Source: Cladocopium goreaui | Taxonomy: Eukaryota > Sar > Dinophyceae > Suessiales > Symbiodiniaceae | Assembly (NCBI GenBank): GCA_947184155.2 | Contig: CAMXCT020002668.1 | Coordinates: forward strand, 506,214-570,213 | Direction: 5' to 3' | DNA: 64,000 nt | Shown here: positions 10,473 to 19,229 of the stretch, piece after piece | Layout: each line of letters starts with the position of its first letter | How positions within the stretch are numbered: position 1 is the first letter of the stretch | Made by a program: the position numbers and the translations under genes | Notes under the pieces: model-generated | The model's input: only the letters and a program-made list of their open reading frames with translations | Database searches by the model: none | What the model was told of the DNA's origin: nothing

Positions 10473-10800
10473 CAAAATTGAACGGTACAAAATTGAACGG
10501 TATAATGATTCCCGTATCATTTTTTGTCCACTGCTCATGCATTTCAATGTTTTTTTTGCTGTACATCACATAGATCCACTGTATCGTAAACAAACACTGA
10601 CATTGTTACAATGCAATTCTCGAGATCTCACAGACAGCCCCTACAGAAACCTCGAGAAGTGCAAGAAATGTTACAGATACCTGTTAGCCAATCGTCACTT
10701 GTTTCTCGAACATTCAGCGTACATATAAGAATATGGATGTTCACTCCGTGCTCAATGCATCTTGTCTCTACGTACACCTCTGAGCCCAGGAAAGAGATAA
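10473..10800. repeat. Direct repeat pair, left copy
   Basis: The block beginning with ACAAAATTGAACGGT, continuing through a CTCGAGATCTCA-type motif and ending AGCCCAGGAAAGAG is repeated at 11,418-11,735 with small indels and substitutions. The pair brackets the putative intron 1 and exon 1. Confidence 0.8.
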
Positions 10801-10835
10801 AGAGGTAAACTATGCTTGTCGCTGCAAAGTTGCAC

Positions 10836-11242
10836 AATCCACTGCAAAGCAGTTGTTCTCTGACTTCCAAACTGAGAACACCACTCATGAGTTTGACATG
10901 GCAAAGAACCACTGTCGCAGAGACCTGCAAACTGAAGGCTGAACGCGTCAACGGTGAAGCTTACAATGAACACATCAAATCAACACACTTCAAAAAAATT
11001 GTGTACCGTGAATCGCCGACTACAACCACATGTTATTCATTTGAATATGCAGTGAGAAAGATGCAGTGAGCTACGCACTCACACAATTCAATGCCAAGAA
11101 ATCGTTCTCCGACTTCGACGCTCAGGGCACAATTGCTAAGTTTGACACTGGGCATGGGCACCATTGTCGCAGAGACCTGCAAATTGAACAGTGAAGCTTG
11201 CAATGAACACATCAAATCAACACACTTCAAAAAAAAAAGCAA
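10836..11242. repeat. Tandem duplication (~240 bp) in the putative first intron
   Basis: Two diverged copies share ATTGTCGCAGAGACCTGCAA (or CTGTCGCAGAGACCTGCAA), AATGAACACATCAAATCAAC and CGTGAATCGCCGACTA blocks. They lie between the putative exon 1 and the repeated exons. Short minus frames through them look alike only because of the duplication. Confidence 0.75.
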
Positions 11243-11274
11243 ATGGGTCCCGTGAATCGCCGACTAAAACCACA

Positions 11275-11402
11275 TGATATTTATTTGAATAGATGTATCG
11301 GAACTCATCCTCCGACATGTCTCCAAGATGAGATCGCTTGCACCCCACAACTTCCAACACCCATGCCACTTCCTCATCCTCCGGCGGTCTCCACGCGGCC
11401 AT
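11275..11402 (-). CDS. Tandem-exon gene, putative first exon
   Basis: An ATG at 11,402 opens a frame starting MAAWRPPEDEEVAWVLEVVG and continuing through acidic, protein-like sequence (SEDEFRYIYSNK) before AT-rich DNA. A plausible GT donor follows CATGTG near 11,275. It is the only good start upstream of the repeated exons on this strand, so I take it as exon 1 of the 6.7-11.4 kb gene. The junction to the next exon is inferred and would need a transcript. Confidence 0.45.
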
Positions 11403-11417
11403 TGCCGAGCGGCCCAG

Positions 11418-11735
11418 ACAAAATTGAACGGTGCAGTGATTCCCGAATTATTTATTTTTTTGTCCACTGCTCATAATTTGAATGAAAACAACACATATAT
11501 GTTTTTCGTGCTATACATCACATAGATCCACTGCATCGTAAACAAACACTGCAATTCTCGAGATCTCATGGACTGACCCTACAGAAACCTCGAGAAGTGC
11601 AAGAAATGTTACAGATACCCGTTTGCCAATCCTCACTTGTTTCACGAACATTCAGCGTACATATAAGAATATGGATGTTCACTCTGTGCACAATGCATCT
11701 TGTCTCTACGTCCACGTCTGAGCCCAGGAAAGAGG
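11418..11735. repeat. Direct repeat pair, right copy
   Basis: Diverged copy of 10,473-10,800, sharing TACATATAAGAATATGGATG and GAGCCCAGGAAAGAGGTAC near its right end. The second 16-bp minisatellite cassette starts about 20 bp further right. Confidence 0.8.
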
Positions 11736-11756
11736 TACTTGGTAACCTCTACAACT

Positions 11757-12090
11757 CCTTTACACAGAAACACTTTTACACACAGACGCTTTTACACACA
11801 GACGCAACGCTTTTACACACAGACGCTTTTACACACAGACGCAACGCTTTTACACACAAAAGCTTTTACACACAGACGGTTTTACACACAGACGCTTCTA
11901 CACGCAGATACGTTTTACACACGCACACACGCTTTCACACACAAACGCTTTTACACACAGACGCGTTGACACACAAACGCTTTTACACAGGACGCTTTTA
12001 CACGCAGATGCTTTTTACACACGCACACACGCTTTCAAACACAAACGCTTTTACACACAGACGCTTTTACACACAGACACTTGTACAGAA
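11757..12090. repeat. 16-bp minisatellite, array 2 (short)
   Basis: About 20 units of the same TTTTACACACAGACGC motif as at 803-5,160, with a few irregular units (GACGCAACGC). It starts the second copy of the three-minisatellite cassette and runs directly into the 72-bp array. Confidence 0.93.
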
Positions 12091-12097
12091 ACGAAAG

Positions 12098-12745
12098 CGT
12101 CCATCGCAATTTTTCCTCAGTTTTTGATGTCCAACGTCCATTTCGTGCGAAAGGGTTACGATTGACCAAGTAAAATCGCAATTTTTCCTCAGTTTTTGAC
12201 GTCCAACGTCCATTTCGTGCGAAAGGGTTACGATTGACCAAGTAAAATCGCAATTTTTCCTCAGTTTTTGACGTCCAACCTCCATTTCGTGTGTAAGGGT
12301 TGCGATTGACCCCTCAAAGTCGCAATTTTTCCTCAGTTTTTGACGTCCAACGTCCATTTCGTGCGTAAGGGTTGCGCGGGACACCTCAAAGTCGCAATTT
12401 TTCCTCAGTTTTTGACGTCCAACGTCCATTTCGTGCGAAAGGGTTGCGATGGACAAAGTAAAGTCGCAATTTTACCTCAGTTTTTGACGTCCAACGTCCA
12501 TTTCGTGCGAAAGGGTTGCGATGGACAAAGTAAAGTCGCAATTTTTCCTCAGTTTTTGGCGTCCAACGTCCATTTCGTGCGAAAGGGTTGCGCGCGACCA
12601 ATAAAAGTTGCAATTTTTCTTCAGTTTTTAACGTCCAACGTCCATTTCGTGCGAAAGGGTTGCCGGCGACGCTTCAAAATCGCAATTTTACCTAGGTTTT
12701 GGACGTCCAACGTCCATTTCGTGCGAAAGGGTTGCGTTTCGTGGC
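12098..12745. repeat. 72-bp minisatellite, copy 2
   Basis: Nine units of the ACGTCCAACGTCCATTTCGT repeat. The frame is open on both strands; the longest are 157 codons plus and 129 codons minus. The internal order of variants (GATTGACC, GGGACACC, GATGGACA, GCGCGACC, GCCGGCGA) differs from copy 1, so the two arrays evolved apart after duplication. Confidence 0.94.
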
Positions 12746-12794
12746 GCTCCGGCGGCACCGCCCTCGCCTTAAGAGAGAATAGAAGAAGAGCGAG

Positions 12795-13395
12795 AGGAGA
12801 TCTGCAGATGTGAAGGTCTGAAGATCTAGATCTGCAGGTGTGAGGGTGTGAAGATCTAGATCTGCAGATGTGAGGGTGTGAAGATCTAGATCTGCAGGTG
12901 TGAGGGTGTGAAGATCTAGATCTGCAGGTGTGAGGGTGTGATGATGTAGATCTGCAGATGTGAGGGTGTGAAGATCTAGATAGGTGTGAGGATGTGAAGA
13001 TCTAGATCTGCAGGTGTGAGGGTGTGAAGATCTAGATCTGCAGGTGTGAGGTGTGAAGATCTAGATCTGCAGGTGTGAGGGTGTGAAGATCTAGATCTGC
13101 AGATGTGAGGGTGTGAAGATCTAGATCTGCAGGTGTGAAGGTGTGAAGATCTAGAACTGCAGATGTGAGGGTGTGCAGATCTAGATCTGCAGGTGTGAAG
13201 GTGTGAAGATGTAGATCTGCAGATGTGAGGGTGTGAAGATCTAGATCTGCAGGTGTGAAGGTGTGAAGATCTAGATCTGCAGGTGTGAAGGTGTGAAGAT
13301 GTAGATCGGCAGATGTGAGAGTGTGAAGATCTAGATCTGCAGGTGTGAAGGTGTGAAGATCTAGATCTGCAGGTGTGAAGGTGTGAAGATCTAGT
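12795..13395. repeat. 30-bp minisatellite, copy 2
   Basis: About 20 units of the AGATCTAGATCTGCAG-containing 30-bp motif, mostly the GAGGGTGTGAAG and GAAGGTGTGAAG variants; the GAAGGAGTGAAG variant common in copy 1 is absent. One shortened unit lies at 12,980. The minus strand has a Ser/His/Arg/Cys-rich 10-residue periodic frame that I do not treat as a gene. Confidence 0.94.
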
Positions 13396-13441
13396 ATAAC
13401 GGCTGCTTTTTTTACGAAGAACCCTTCGCAGGCGCTCTCGG
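13394..13441. repeat. Shared cassette boundary motif, copy 2
   Basis: Repeat of the TATAACGGCTGCTTTTTT block found at 6,439-6,484, with one extra T. It is immediately followed by a truncated copy of the CCGG-flanked MITE. Confidence 0.75.
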
Positions 13442-13444
13442 GAA

Positions 13445-13559
13445 ACAGGCCATTTCTGTTTGATGATGCCCGCCTTCCGACACCACATTGAAAGTTGGGG
13501 TTGCGGGGTAAGCATGGTATCCTGTGGTTTCCTGTGGATGGCTGTTTTTTTTGAAGAAC
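13445..13559. mobile_element. Truncated CCGG-flanked MITE (right part)
   Basis: It matches the right half of the 232-242 bp MITE at 25-30 kb, from CCATTTCTGTTTGATGATG to GGATGGCTGTTTTTTTTGAA, and ends at GAAGAAC|CCGG followed by TGAGGC exactly as in the intact copies. The left terminal repeat is missing. It is the left edge of the first, interrupted unit of the ~1-kb tandem array. Confidence 0.8.
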
Positions 13560-13635
13560 CCGGTGAGGCTTTTTTTTTGTTCCGAGTTCAGTTTAACTGT
13601 TGTTGATATGCATGTGGATGTAGATCAGCACACAT
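13560..13635. repeat. Left fragment of tandem-array unit 0
   Basis: The sequence GTGAGGCTTTTTTTTTGTTC through GATGTAGATCAGCACACATAC is the same as in every unit of the 22-30 kb array just before the (AC)n tract. The 8.6-kb element starts here and the rest of the unit resumes after 22,270. Confidence 0.85.
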
Positions 13636-14206
13636 ACTAGACACGAATGATGAAAAAAAAAAAAAAAACATTAGTAATGATCCGGCAGGAAACTGACCCT
13701 GAACAGGCAAACAAGTTAAATTATTTGAATGAAGTAAAAGACCGCATGAGGTAGTCTCTTCTCAGAAAACGAGTAGGGCCATCCGATATTGTCAAACGTA
13801 GTTAAAACCAGAGTCCATAGAGTGATGACCAGCATGTTGAAATCCCAAATAATGTTTCGGCGATTGTTTCCCAAAATGACCCATGGTTCATCGGCGACAT
13901 GATCTCGGCGAAAATATATCAAAAAATCATAATACTGTCGGCGATATAGTTTCGGCGAAAATCTGAGGAAGGTTCTGATGCATGCAATACAGATTGTGGC
14001 AACCGTGTAGAGTCGAAACAACGCAGTGTAACAGCTTGGTCAACAGTTCAAACTGAGTTTTGCAGGTACAAGTGGTTGATCAGACCACTCATCCACCGAA
14101 ATGCCATAGCTTCGTTGGACTGGATAGGCAAATCGGCTCCAGTCCCCCTGCAAAGTAGTGAAAACCAATAAGAAGTTTTACATCTGTTCAGATGGTACAC
14201 ACACAC
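13636..14206 (-). repeat. LTR-like direct repeat, 3' copy (minus sense)
   Basis: Begins ACTAGACACGAATGATG with a poly-A run at 13,653-13,669 and ends GATGGTACACACACAC. It holds a 101-codon minus frame (13,716-14,021) also present in the other copy. The ends are not TG...CA. Between about 13,790 and 14,206 it differs from the other copy by only a few substitutions (e.g. CCCATGGTTC / CCCATTGTTC), implying recent insertion or gene conversion. Confidence 0.75.
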
Positions 14207-14223
14207 CTCGCATGTAGCGAGGT
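14207..14223. other. 6-bp-stem hairpin at the inner LTR border
   Basis: CCTCGC-ATGTA-GCGAGG is a perfect 6-bp inverted repeat with a 5-nt loop, lying exactly at the inner edge of the right-hand border of the 13.6-kb direct repeat. It is the first sequence not shared by the two repeats. No polypurine tract is visible there. Confidence 0.5.
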
Positions 14224-14313
14224 TGGATTTTTGGAAGAACTTCGCTGGCGGAATCGGCAATACACCAGTGAAAGTGAACCTGTAATAACCTAATGTACAA
14301 ACGGGCGATCACC

Positions 14314-15039
14314 TCAGTCAGAAGAGGAATTCGGAGCTTGTAGAAGAACTTCGATAGCCTCGTGGAAGCTCATGCGTTCAACCATCGCCCAAGTCTGATC
14401 GAGTTCCCCAGATGCCGTAGCAGCCTTCAAGGTGTCAGATAGATCTTTGGCTAATTCATGGAGCCGGGTGGTTAGGCTCGGTTCATCTGCAGGAGATGTC
14501 GTCTCAATGGGCACATTGTGAAAAGGATGGTGTCCGTGTACAAGGGGGATCTCGAAATGATGTCGCCAATAGTCCGCTGTACGCAGGGACCACTCCCAGC
14601 TGCCCGAAAGACCATAAAAGTAGTGTTCAGGGTCACGACATCGGGAATGCCCGAGCAAGGGGATTTCTTCAATGAAAAGCTCCCTGGTGTTGTTGGAGTG
14701 GGTAATGACCTTGAATTGGATCTGGTGAACCACGCGAGAAGAGAATTGAGCACGATGGAGATAGTTGTGTGCAGAACTTGACTCCGTCGGAAACGGGACG
14801 CAAGGAGGTGCTGGTCCTGAATATGTATCAGAATAGGCCATAGTACCCGTGTCAGGAGCCGTGCTGTCAGTTGCCAAAGGTGCCGACGTAGGGTTGGTCG
14901 TAGTGTCAGGAGGGCCTGAGTGACATAGTGCAGAAGTCTGGGCGTCTGGTACTTGAACTGGGTTGGCAGGAGCGAGTCCACGGGTAGGATTCGAAGGCCA
15001 AGACAAGCCCGCCACGGTCGCGTCTCGTTTGTGTTCCAT
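14314..15039 (-). CDS. Element ORF4, unknown 241-residue protein
   Basis: ATG at 15,039 (MEHKRDATVAGLSWPSNPTR). Residues 1-90 are Pro/Thr/Ser-rich. The rest looks folded, with QIQFKVITHSNNTRELFIEE, FYGLSGSWEWSLRTADYWRH and a helical end DQTWAMVERMSFHEAIEVLL. Same frame as ORF2 and ORF3. I do not recognise a family. Position next to the 3' repeat suggests an accessory protein of the element. Confidence 0.5.
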   Translation of the reverse strand: MEHKRDATVAGLSWPSNPTRGLAPANPVQVPDAQTSALCHSGPPDTTTNPTSAPLATDSTAPDTGTMAYSDTYSGPAPPCVPFPTESSSAHNYLHRAQFSSRVVHQIQFKVITHSNNTRELFIEEIPLLGHSRCRDPEHYFYGLSGSWEWSLRTADYWRHHFEIPLVHGHHPFHNVPIETTSPADEPSLTTRLHELAKDLSDTLKAATASGELDQTWAMVERMSFHEAIEVLLQAPNSSSD

Positions 15040-15303
15040 GGGTGAAACTGTCACAAATGCGAGAAGTAGTGCAACAACGGCTGAGGCATCAAGAATTGCA
15101 AATATAAGCCAATCCCGAAAAAGATAACAATCACAAGAATGATAAAAGTGAAGTCCAGTCCTCAATCAAGTGGTTCAATTGCGACGGAGAAGCCACAGCT
15201 CAAAGTCAAATAAAGTAGAAATCAACGAATCCTTTATGTTGGTGAGGTGTCAAGGGAGAATTGAAAACCCTGTGGCATGGTCTTTTTTTGGCAGGCTAGC
15301 GTA
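15040..15303 (-). other. Spacer between ORF3 and ORF4
   Basis: The ORF4 frame is open back to 15,165 without ATG, as a hydrophobic extension. No motif seen. Confidence 0.3.
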
Positions 15304-16926
15304 TCAGGGCAGGATCACACCGGAGCTAATTTTGTAGCATTGCAGACGTAGTACGAAAGGCTGTCTGGTACCCGGAATGAGGAAAGAGGATTCGCGGGAG
15401 TTATACTGCCGAAGTCGCCATTCAGGTCGGTATGCCTCCAGAAGCTGCAAGATCGTCATATCATTGGAAACTTGGAATGTATCACCGTCCAGGTTGCAAT
15501 AGCGAAACTCCAGGTTCGAGGGATCAATTTGGATGTCCCATTGGGACCTCAATCTTTTGGAGATACAGAAGCGAAGTTCGGCAATTGGGATGAGGCCGGC
15601 TTCAACTGGTTCCATCTGACGTGACCAGGTAAACAGAGCTGCAAGTTCGTAGCCACTGACATTTCTAAAATTGGAGTTCGCCAGAGCCATGTAGTGTTCA
15701 CGGTCAGGTTCGCTTCGGTGAATCAATGCCTGTAGGGGAGAGAAGTCAACCAAGATAAGAACAGGTCTGTTTGGAGGAGGGTTCACATCACCAGGAAGGC
15801 CTCGATGTCCAGCAAACCATCCAACGGTTCGTGTACCAAGCGGTGTCTCGATCGTAGATGTAGCGCGATATGGATTGGGCCGAGAAGAACGAGCCATTGC
15901 GTCAAATATGAAGTATCGAGGAGAAAGCGAAAAGCCCAAGCATAGTAGCCAAGGCGCACGAAGAGGAACCGGTTTTCTGACTCGTTTGGCTTTCCAAAAG
16001 GTCAGAGCTCGGTCAATGGCATTGACGGCGTAAGACCTTTGAGGTTCTCCAAGGTTGTTGGCAAGACGTCGGATAAAGTAGCAGCCTTGAACTCCAATTT
16101 CGTTGGATCGTAGTTTCTTTTCCATGTGGAAGCGTCGAACGGAGTTACTGCCCAAATCCTGGATAATCTCCCAAAGTTGTACTCGTCGATGGAAAAGAGG
16201 ACTATGAAGAGCGTGTCGAACATGATGAGGTGTAGATCGCCAGCGAAGTTTCCGCCACAAGGAAAATGCTCCAAATTGTCGAGAGGCGGAAAATTTGGTA
16301 CGTGCAATGAGTCCCTTTCGGCAATTGAAAAACTGGTAAATGAACGGGGTGTTCAATCGAGGTTGCCACAATTGAATTAAGCCCTGTTCCAAGGCCCAAA
16401 AGTTGGATTTATTGGTGTAGATCGGGAAAACAGACCACATCCAGAAATTGTCAAATCTGCACCAAAACCGTAAGGCAACTTCGGCCAGTACGAATTTATG
16501 TTGTTGCACTTGCAGAAATTTCCGATAGCGAGAGTGTTCGCGGTCCAAAACAAACGACGATGTGGAACCAACATAAAACTTAGGTTGAAAGTTAGCAATG
16601 TGGCAGAAACGAATATACACCGCCTGAGGGTGCTTGAAACATTGAAGGGCGACTGACAAGTCATCCCAGGATCTGCAAAAGAAAATACTCTGCATCGGAG
16701 TGCCTTTGAGCAAGGCTTGGAGTTTCGGATTTGCCCGTGGGTGTAATAACACATATTGGCCCATCAATACTGTTTGAAGCATCCGAAAAGCAAAAAAGAC
16801 ATCAACAGAAGGGGACAACGTGAGAGGAGTCAATAGTGCAAGAACAAGGATACAGGAATGAGCCACGGCCAAAGTTCGCATAATGTTGGCTGCTTTTGAG
16901 CCAGGTACTTTCAAATAGGCTGCTAG
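15304..16926 (-). CDS. Element ORF3, GIY-YIG endonuclease-like protein
   Basis: Open from immediately after the ORF2 stop (16,926) to 15,304. The first in-frame ATG is at 16,881, so independent initiation is possible. Counting from 16,914, the GIY-YIG signature is seen as VYIRF at 99-103 and FYVGST at 113-118, with a conserved Arg/Glu region DREHSRYRKF at 124-133 and the late ALEQGLIQLWQPRLN at 174-188, which supplies the expected acidic residue and Asn. A hydrophobic stretch lies at 21-35. The C-terminal ~340 residues have no recognised domain and lack reverse-transcriptase motifs. The family cuts DNA; in retroelements it is the endonuclease of Penelope-like elements. Here it stands without a polymerase. 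Confidence 0.65.
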   Translation of the reverse strand, partial: LAAYLKVPGSKAANIMRTLAVAHSCILVLALLTPLTLSPSVDVFFAFRMLQTVLMGQYVLLHPRANPKLQALLKGTPMQSIFFCRSWDDLSVALQCFKHPQAVYIRFCHIANFQPKFYVGSTSSFVLDREHSRYRKFLQVQQHKFVLAEVALRFWCRFDNFWMWSVFPIYTNKSNFWALEQGLIQLWQPRLNTPFIYQFFNCRKGLIARTKFSASRQFGAFSLWRKLRWRSTPHHVRHALHSPLFHRRVQLWEIIQDLGSNSVRRFHMEKKLRSNEIGVQGCYFIRRLANNLGEPQRSYAVNAIDRALTFWKAKRVRKPVPLRAPWLLCLGFSLSPRYFIFDAMARSSRPNPYRATSTIETPLGTRTVGWFAGHRGLPGDVNPPPNRPVLILVDFSPLQALIHRSEPDREHYMALANSNFRNVSGYELAALFTWSRQMEPVEAGLIPIAELRFCISKRLRSQWDIQIDPSNLEFRYCNLDGDTFQVSNDMTILQLLEAYRPEWRLRQYNSRESSFLIPGTRQPFVLRLQCYKISSGVILP

Positions 16927-16929
16927 TCA
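16923..16929 (-). promoter_or_regulatory. Putative stop-codon read-through site TGA-CTA-G
   Basis: The sense strand at 16,929-16,923 is TGACTAG, then CA. UGA followed by CUAG is the established high-efficiency read-through context in animals and in several RNA viruses. Frame 0 is open for 541 codons beyond it, so read-through would fuse the gag-like and GIY-YIG proteins. Confidence 0.55.
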
Positions 16930-18231
16930 GGATTGCATCAATAATGCCACTGTCATGACCTTGAGGACGACTTCATCCGTGGAGGCCCCCTTGTGCTTGC
17001 AGGGGTCGATACCCATAGCCACGCTTGCGCGTTGGATAGTTTTCGAAGCATCATCGGGTTGGTTTTGCCACCATTCATTGACCTTTTCCAAGTTCTTCTC
17101 CAGGATATCCTGTTTGGGCTGGGGTAGCTTCAAGGCTTTCAACCACTTGGTGTATTGAGTGTCCGACAATGATGTGGGTTGGTTGTCAACGAGCCAAGTG
17201 TTCACGGAGCCCGGAGAGATAAGCAGAGTTGAGGGGTCGAAGGTCGTAGAAGCGGCAGGTTGTCCTTGAAGTGCACGTCCTATCGGTGTCGTAGCCGGAG
17301 TTGAGCCCGGAGGTGCTGTAGCTGGTGAGGTAGTAGCGGCCGATTTGACCTTGGCCAGTTCTGCTTCCAGTTCAAGAATGCGTTGTTGGCTTGCCACGTC
17401 AGCAGAAGGTTGAGTCGGGAGCCAAGATTGGAGAAGTTGAGCAACATCTTTGGCCATGTTTTGGGTGGCCTCCTTCTGGTTGATACATTGGCCTGCTGAA
17501 CGAGCTCGAAATGTGGCAAGTTTGTCCAAGTCTACATTGCGGGTGCGTAGTTGGGATACCAATTCGGCCACAAATACTGTAGTGCCTATGTTGTCAAAAG
17601 GAAGGACGAAGGTTTCTCTTCCGTATGCCACTCGACGAAGCCAAGTATTGTGTAAGCCCTGGTACAAGAACTTCGAGAGTGGGACTTGTAAAGGATCCAT
17701 CCCTTCAATGTCCTTGTAGCTTGAAAATCTGCTCTGTCGGATTCTGGAAGGGAAGTCCAAACCATTGATTTTGTTGGAGTCGTGGAAGTCGACATCCGGT
17801 TTCCAGTTCTCCACTGGTGGGATTTCAATTGGTCTGCATGTATATCCTTCGTTGACAGAGGAACTTGCTCCTGGGGATGACATAGGTCTCGGTGATCTCG
17901 GTGTAAAAGGGTGACGTTGAGGTGCAAAGTTGGCGTTGTTGGGAGGTGTCTGTGAGCTCGGAGGCGGCGTGGGCGGGAAAGGTGCCGTAGGTGAAGTCCA
18001 TGGTGGGCGTGTTGGGAACGATGGAGACGTAGGTGGCGGAGGCGGTAGTCCGGATGGGTTCCACAAGGGTCGATGGGTCGTCATGGCATAATGCATCGGG
18101 CCACGGAACGCCGGTACTGCTTGGTGCCATCCATGTTGATGACGTGGTGGTGTGCGCGAGCGATCCGGCTGGGAAGGAGGAATTCCATTCATATCCGCGC
18201 TGTATTGGGAGATCAGGTCCTGGGACGCCAT
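16927..18231 (-). CDS. Element ORF2, gag-like protein (434 aa), ending in TGA-CTA-G
   Basis: ATG at 18,231 gives MASQDLISQYSADMNGIPPS. Residues 20-125 are Pro-rich and disordered. An ordered domain follows at about 135-250 (SRFSSYKDIEGMDPLQVPLS, VFVAELVSQLRTRNVDLDKL), then a short coiled coil (RILELEAELAKVK) near 285-300. The C-terminal helical domain contains YTKWLKALKLPQPKQDILEK and VNEWWQNQPDDASKTIQRAS. No zinc knuckle or protease motif was found. Related WLK-L-LP...W domains occur in dinoflagellate repeat proteins (recollection, not a search). The stop is TGA followed by CTAG, and the next ORF is in the same frame. Confidence 0.7.
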   Translation of the reverse strand: MASQDLISQYSADMNGIPPSQPDRSRTPPRHQHGWHQAVPAFRGPMHYAMTTHRPLWNPSGLPPPPPTSPSFPTRPPWTSPTAPFPPTPPPSSQTPPNNANFAPQRHPFTPRSPRPMSSPGASSSVNEGYTCRPIEIPPVENWKPDVDFHDSNKINGLDFPSRIRQSRFSSYKDIEGMDPLQVPLSKFLYQGLHNTWLRRVAYGRETFVLPFDNIGTTVFVAELVSQLRTRNVDLDKLATFRARSAGQCINQKEATQNMAKDVAQLLQSWLPTQPSADVASQQRILELEAELAKVKSAATTSPATAPPGSTPATTPIGRALQGQPAASTTFDPSTLLISPGSVNTWLVDNQPTSLSDTQYTKWLKALKLPQPKQDILEKNLEKVNEWWQNQPDDASKTIQRASVAMGIDPCKHKGASTDEVVLKVMTVALLMQS

Positions 18232-18576
18232 GATGTAGAGAGGGTCACGAAATAATAGGTCAAAATGCGCTCGAGCTGCCGAATGAAAGCTGCGGAAAAT
18301 GTCGAGGTGAGACAAGGGTAATGTGAAATTGAAAAAGTGTGAAACATAATACGTGGTCCCATTGTGTGAGACGTAAAGTGAAAACGAATCGGGCGAAAGG
18401 ATCAACAATATGAGCAAGCAGCGATTCACAAACCTTTTGAGGAAGAAGTGGCAGCAATACCGAATGTCGGGAGAAGCATTGTTACTCCAAAATGATCGGG
18501 CGGGGCCACTAGGCTCACTGTATCGCTGACGTAGAATAGTCGATACTTGTTCCGGTGCTTCTCAAGGGGAAATAGT
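18232..18576 (-). other. Spacer between ORF1 and the gag-like ORF
   Basis: 345 bp. The next ORF's frame is open backwards to 18,429 without an ATG, and that extension (hydrophobic, Phe/Leu/Ser-rich) looks unlike coding sequence. It could hold an internal initiation signal or an intron; none is recognisable. Confidence 0.35.
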
Positions 18577-19229
18577 TCACCAACGAGATCTAGAGTGGTG
18601 GGTCGAATGTCGAGAACGAGGTCGGCCTTCATGGTGCTGGTCACGAGAGTGGTCTTCATGGTATGAGGATCGGCGATCTCGGTGGTTGTAGGTGGAATTG
18701 TCCCAAGAAGCATTGTCGTGCCAAGATCGGCGAGCATAGTCCCGAGAGCCAGAGGCAGTGGTTTCGCGGTGGCTCGGTGTGTCGCGAGAGTCGTCTGGGG
18801 GCGGCTCCGAAGGTTCTGGGGCGTCGGCAGAAGGGTCAGGTCGTACTGGACGTGCAGGATCATCAGGAGGTTCCGAAGGTGCATTGGTCTCTGCAGTCTG
18901 CGGGAAAACCGTGTGAGTGGAGGCAACGTAGCATATAGATGCGGCGCTTGAGTTCATAGCCGTTGCATTGTCTTTGCCCTTGGCGATGCCCGCAAGGTTG
19001 CACAAGCGTTGGATTTGGTCATTTCCTCCAGCTAGGGCACGGATGCATTTGGGTGAGCGGCATATGGCCAGTAGGCCTGATGGGTTTTGTCCTTTGCCTA
19101 TTTTGTAGAGCTGAGAGGTACAGATCTTGACAGCATAGCCGGGTAGGTTGTCGATGTCTGCGATCTCAGAGGACATTCCGAAGAACCCGTAACATGGGTA
19201 TTGAGTCGGCATGCCGGCTTCGTTTTTTT
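18577..19229 (-). CDS. Element ORF1, C-terminal part (in +1 frame): ART-like block and His/Asp/Arg-rich tail
   Basis: It overlaps the previous frame. Reading from the A7 run it gives NEAGMPTQYPCYGFFGMSSE, then LPGYAVKICTSQLYKIGKGQ and AICRSPKCIRALAGGNDQIQ, a compact, Cys-containing domain, followed by a charged tail rich in Asp, Pro, Arg, Ser and His. The join to YHKTSWESVAKILAEDCIRP upstream is natural if one base is skipped. No ATG is needed if a frameshift is used; the nominal first ATG-like codon (19,275) lies out of the conserved block. The ART-like assignment rests on the Y-H-x-T-S / G-F-F-G pattern only. Confidence 0.6.
19223..19229 (-). other. Putative frameshift site (A7 on the sense strand)
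   Basis: The sense strand reads ACT TGG ACA AAA AAA CGA in ORF1 frame; skipping one A gives ACA AAA AAC GAA GCC and joins the two halves of the conserved block. This may be a programmed +1 shift or polymerase slippage, a one-base inactivating insertion, or a homopolymer sequencing error. Confidence 0.5.

Noticed and set aside
12340-12813. 157-codon plus frame with NVHFVRKGC repeats, and the matching minus frame with 24-residue repeats
   Set aside because: Both follow from a 72-bp unit divisible by three that lacks stops. Both strands are equally open, and the frame breaks between units in places.
13653-13669. Poly-A run in the LTR-like repeat as a retrotransposon poly-A tail
   Set aside because: It lies inside the repeat, is on the plus strand while the ORFs are minus, and is absent from the other repeat copy.
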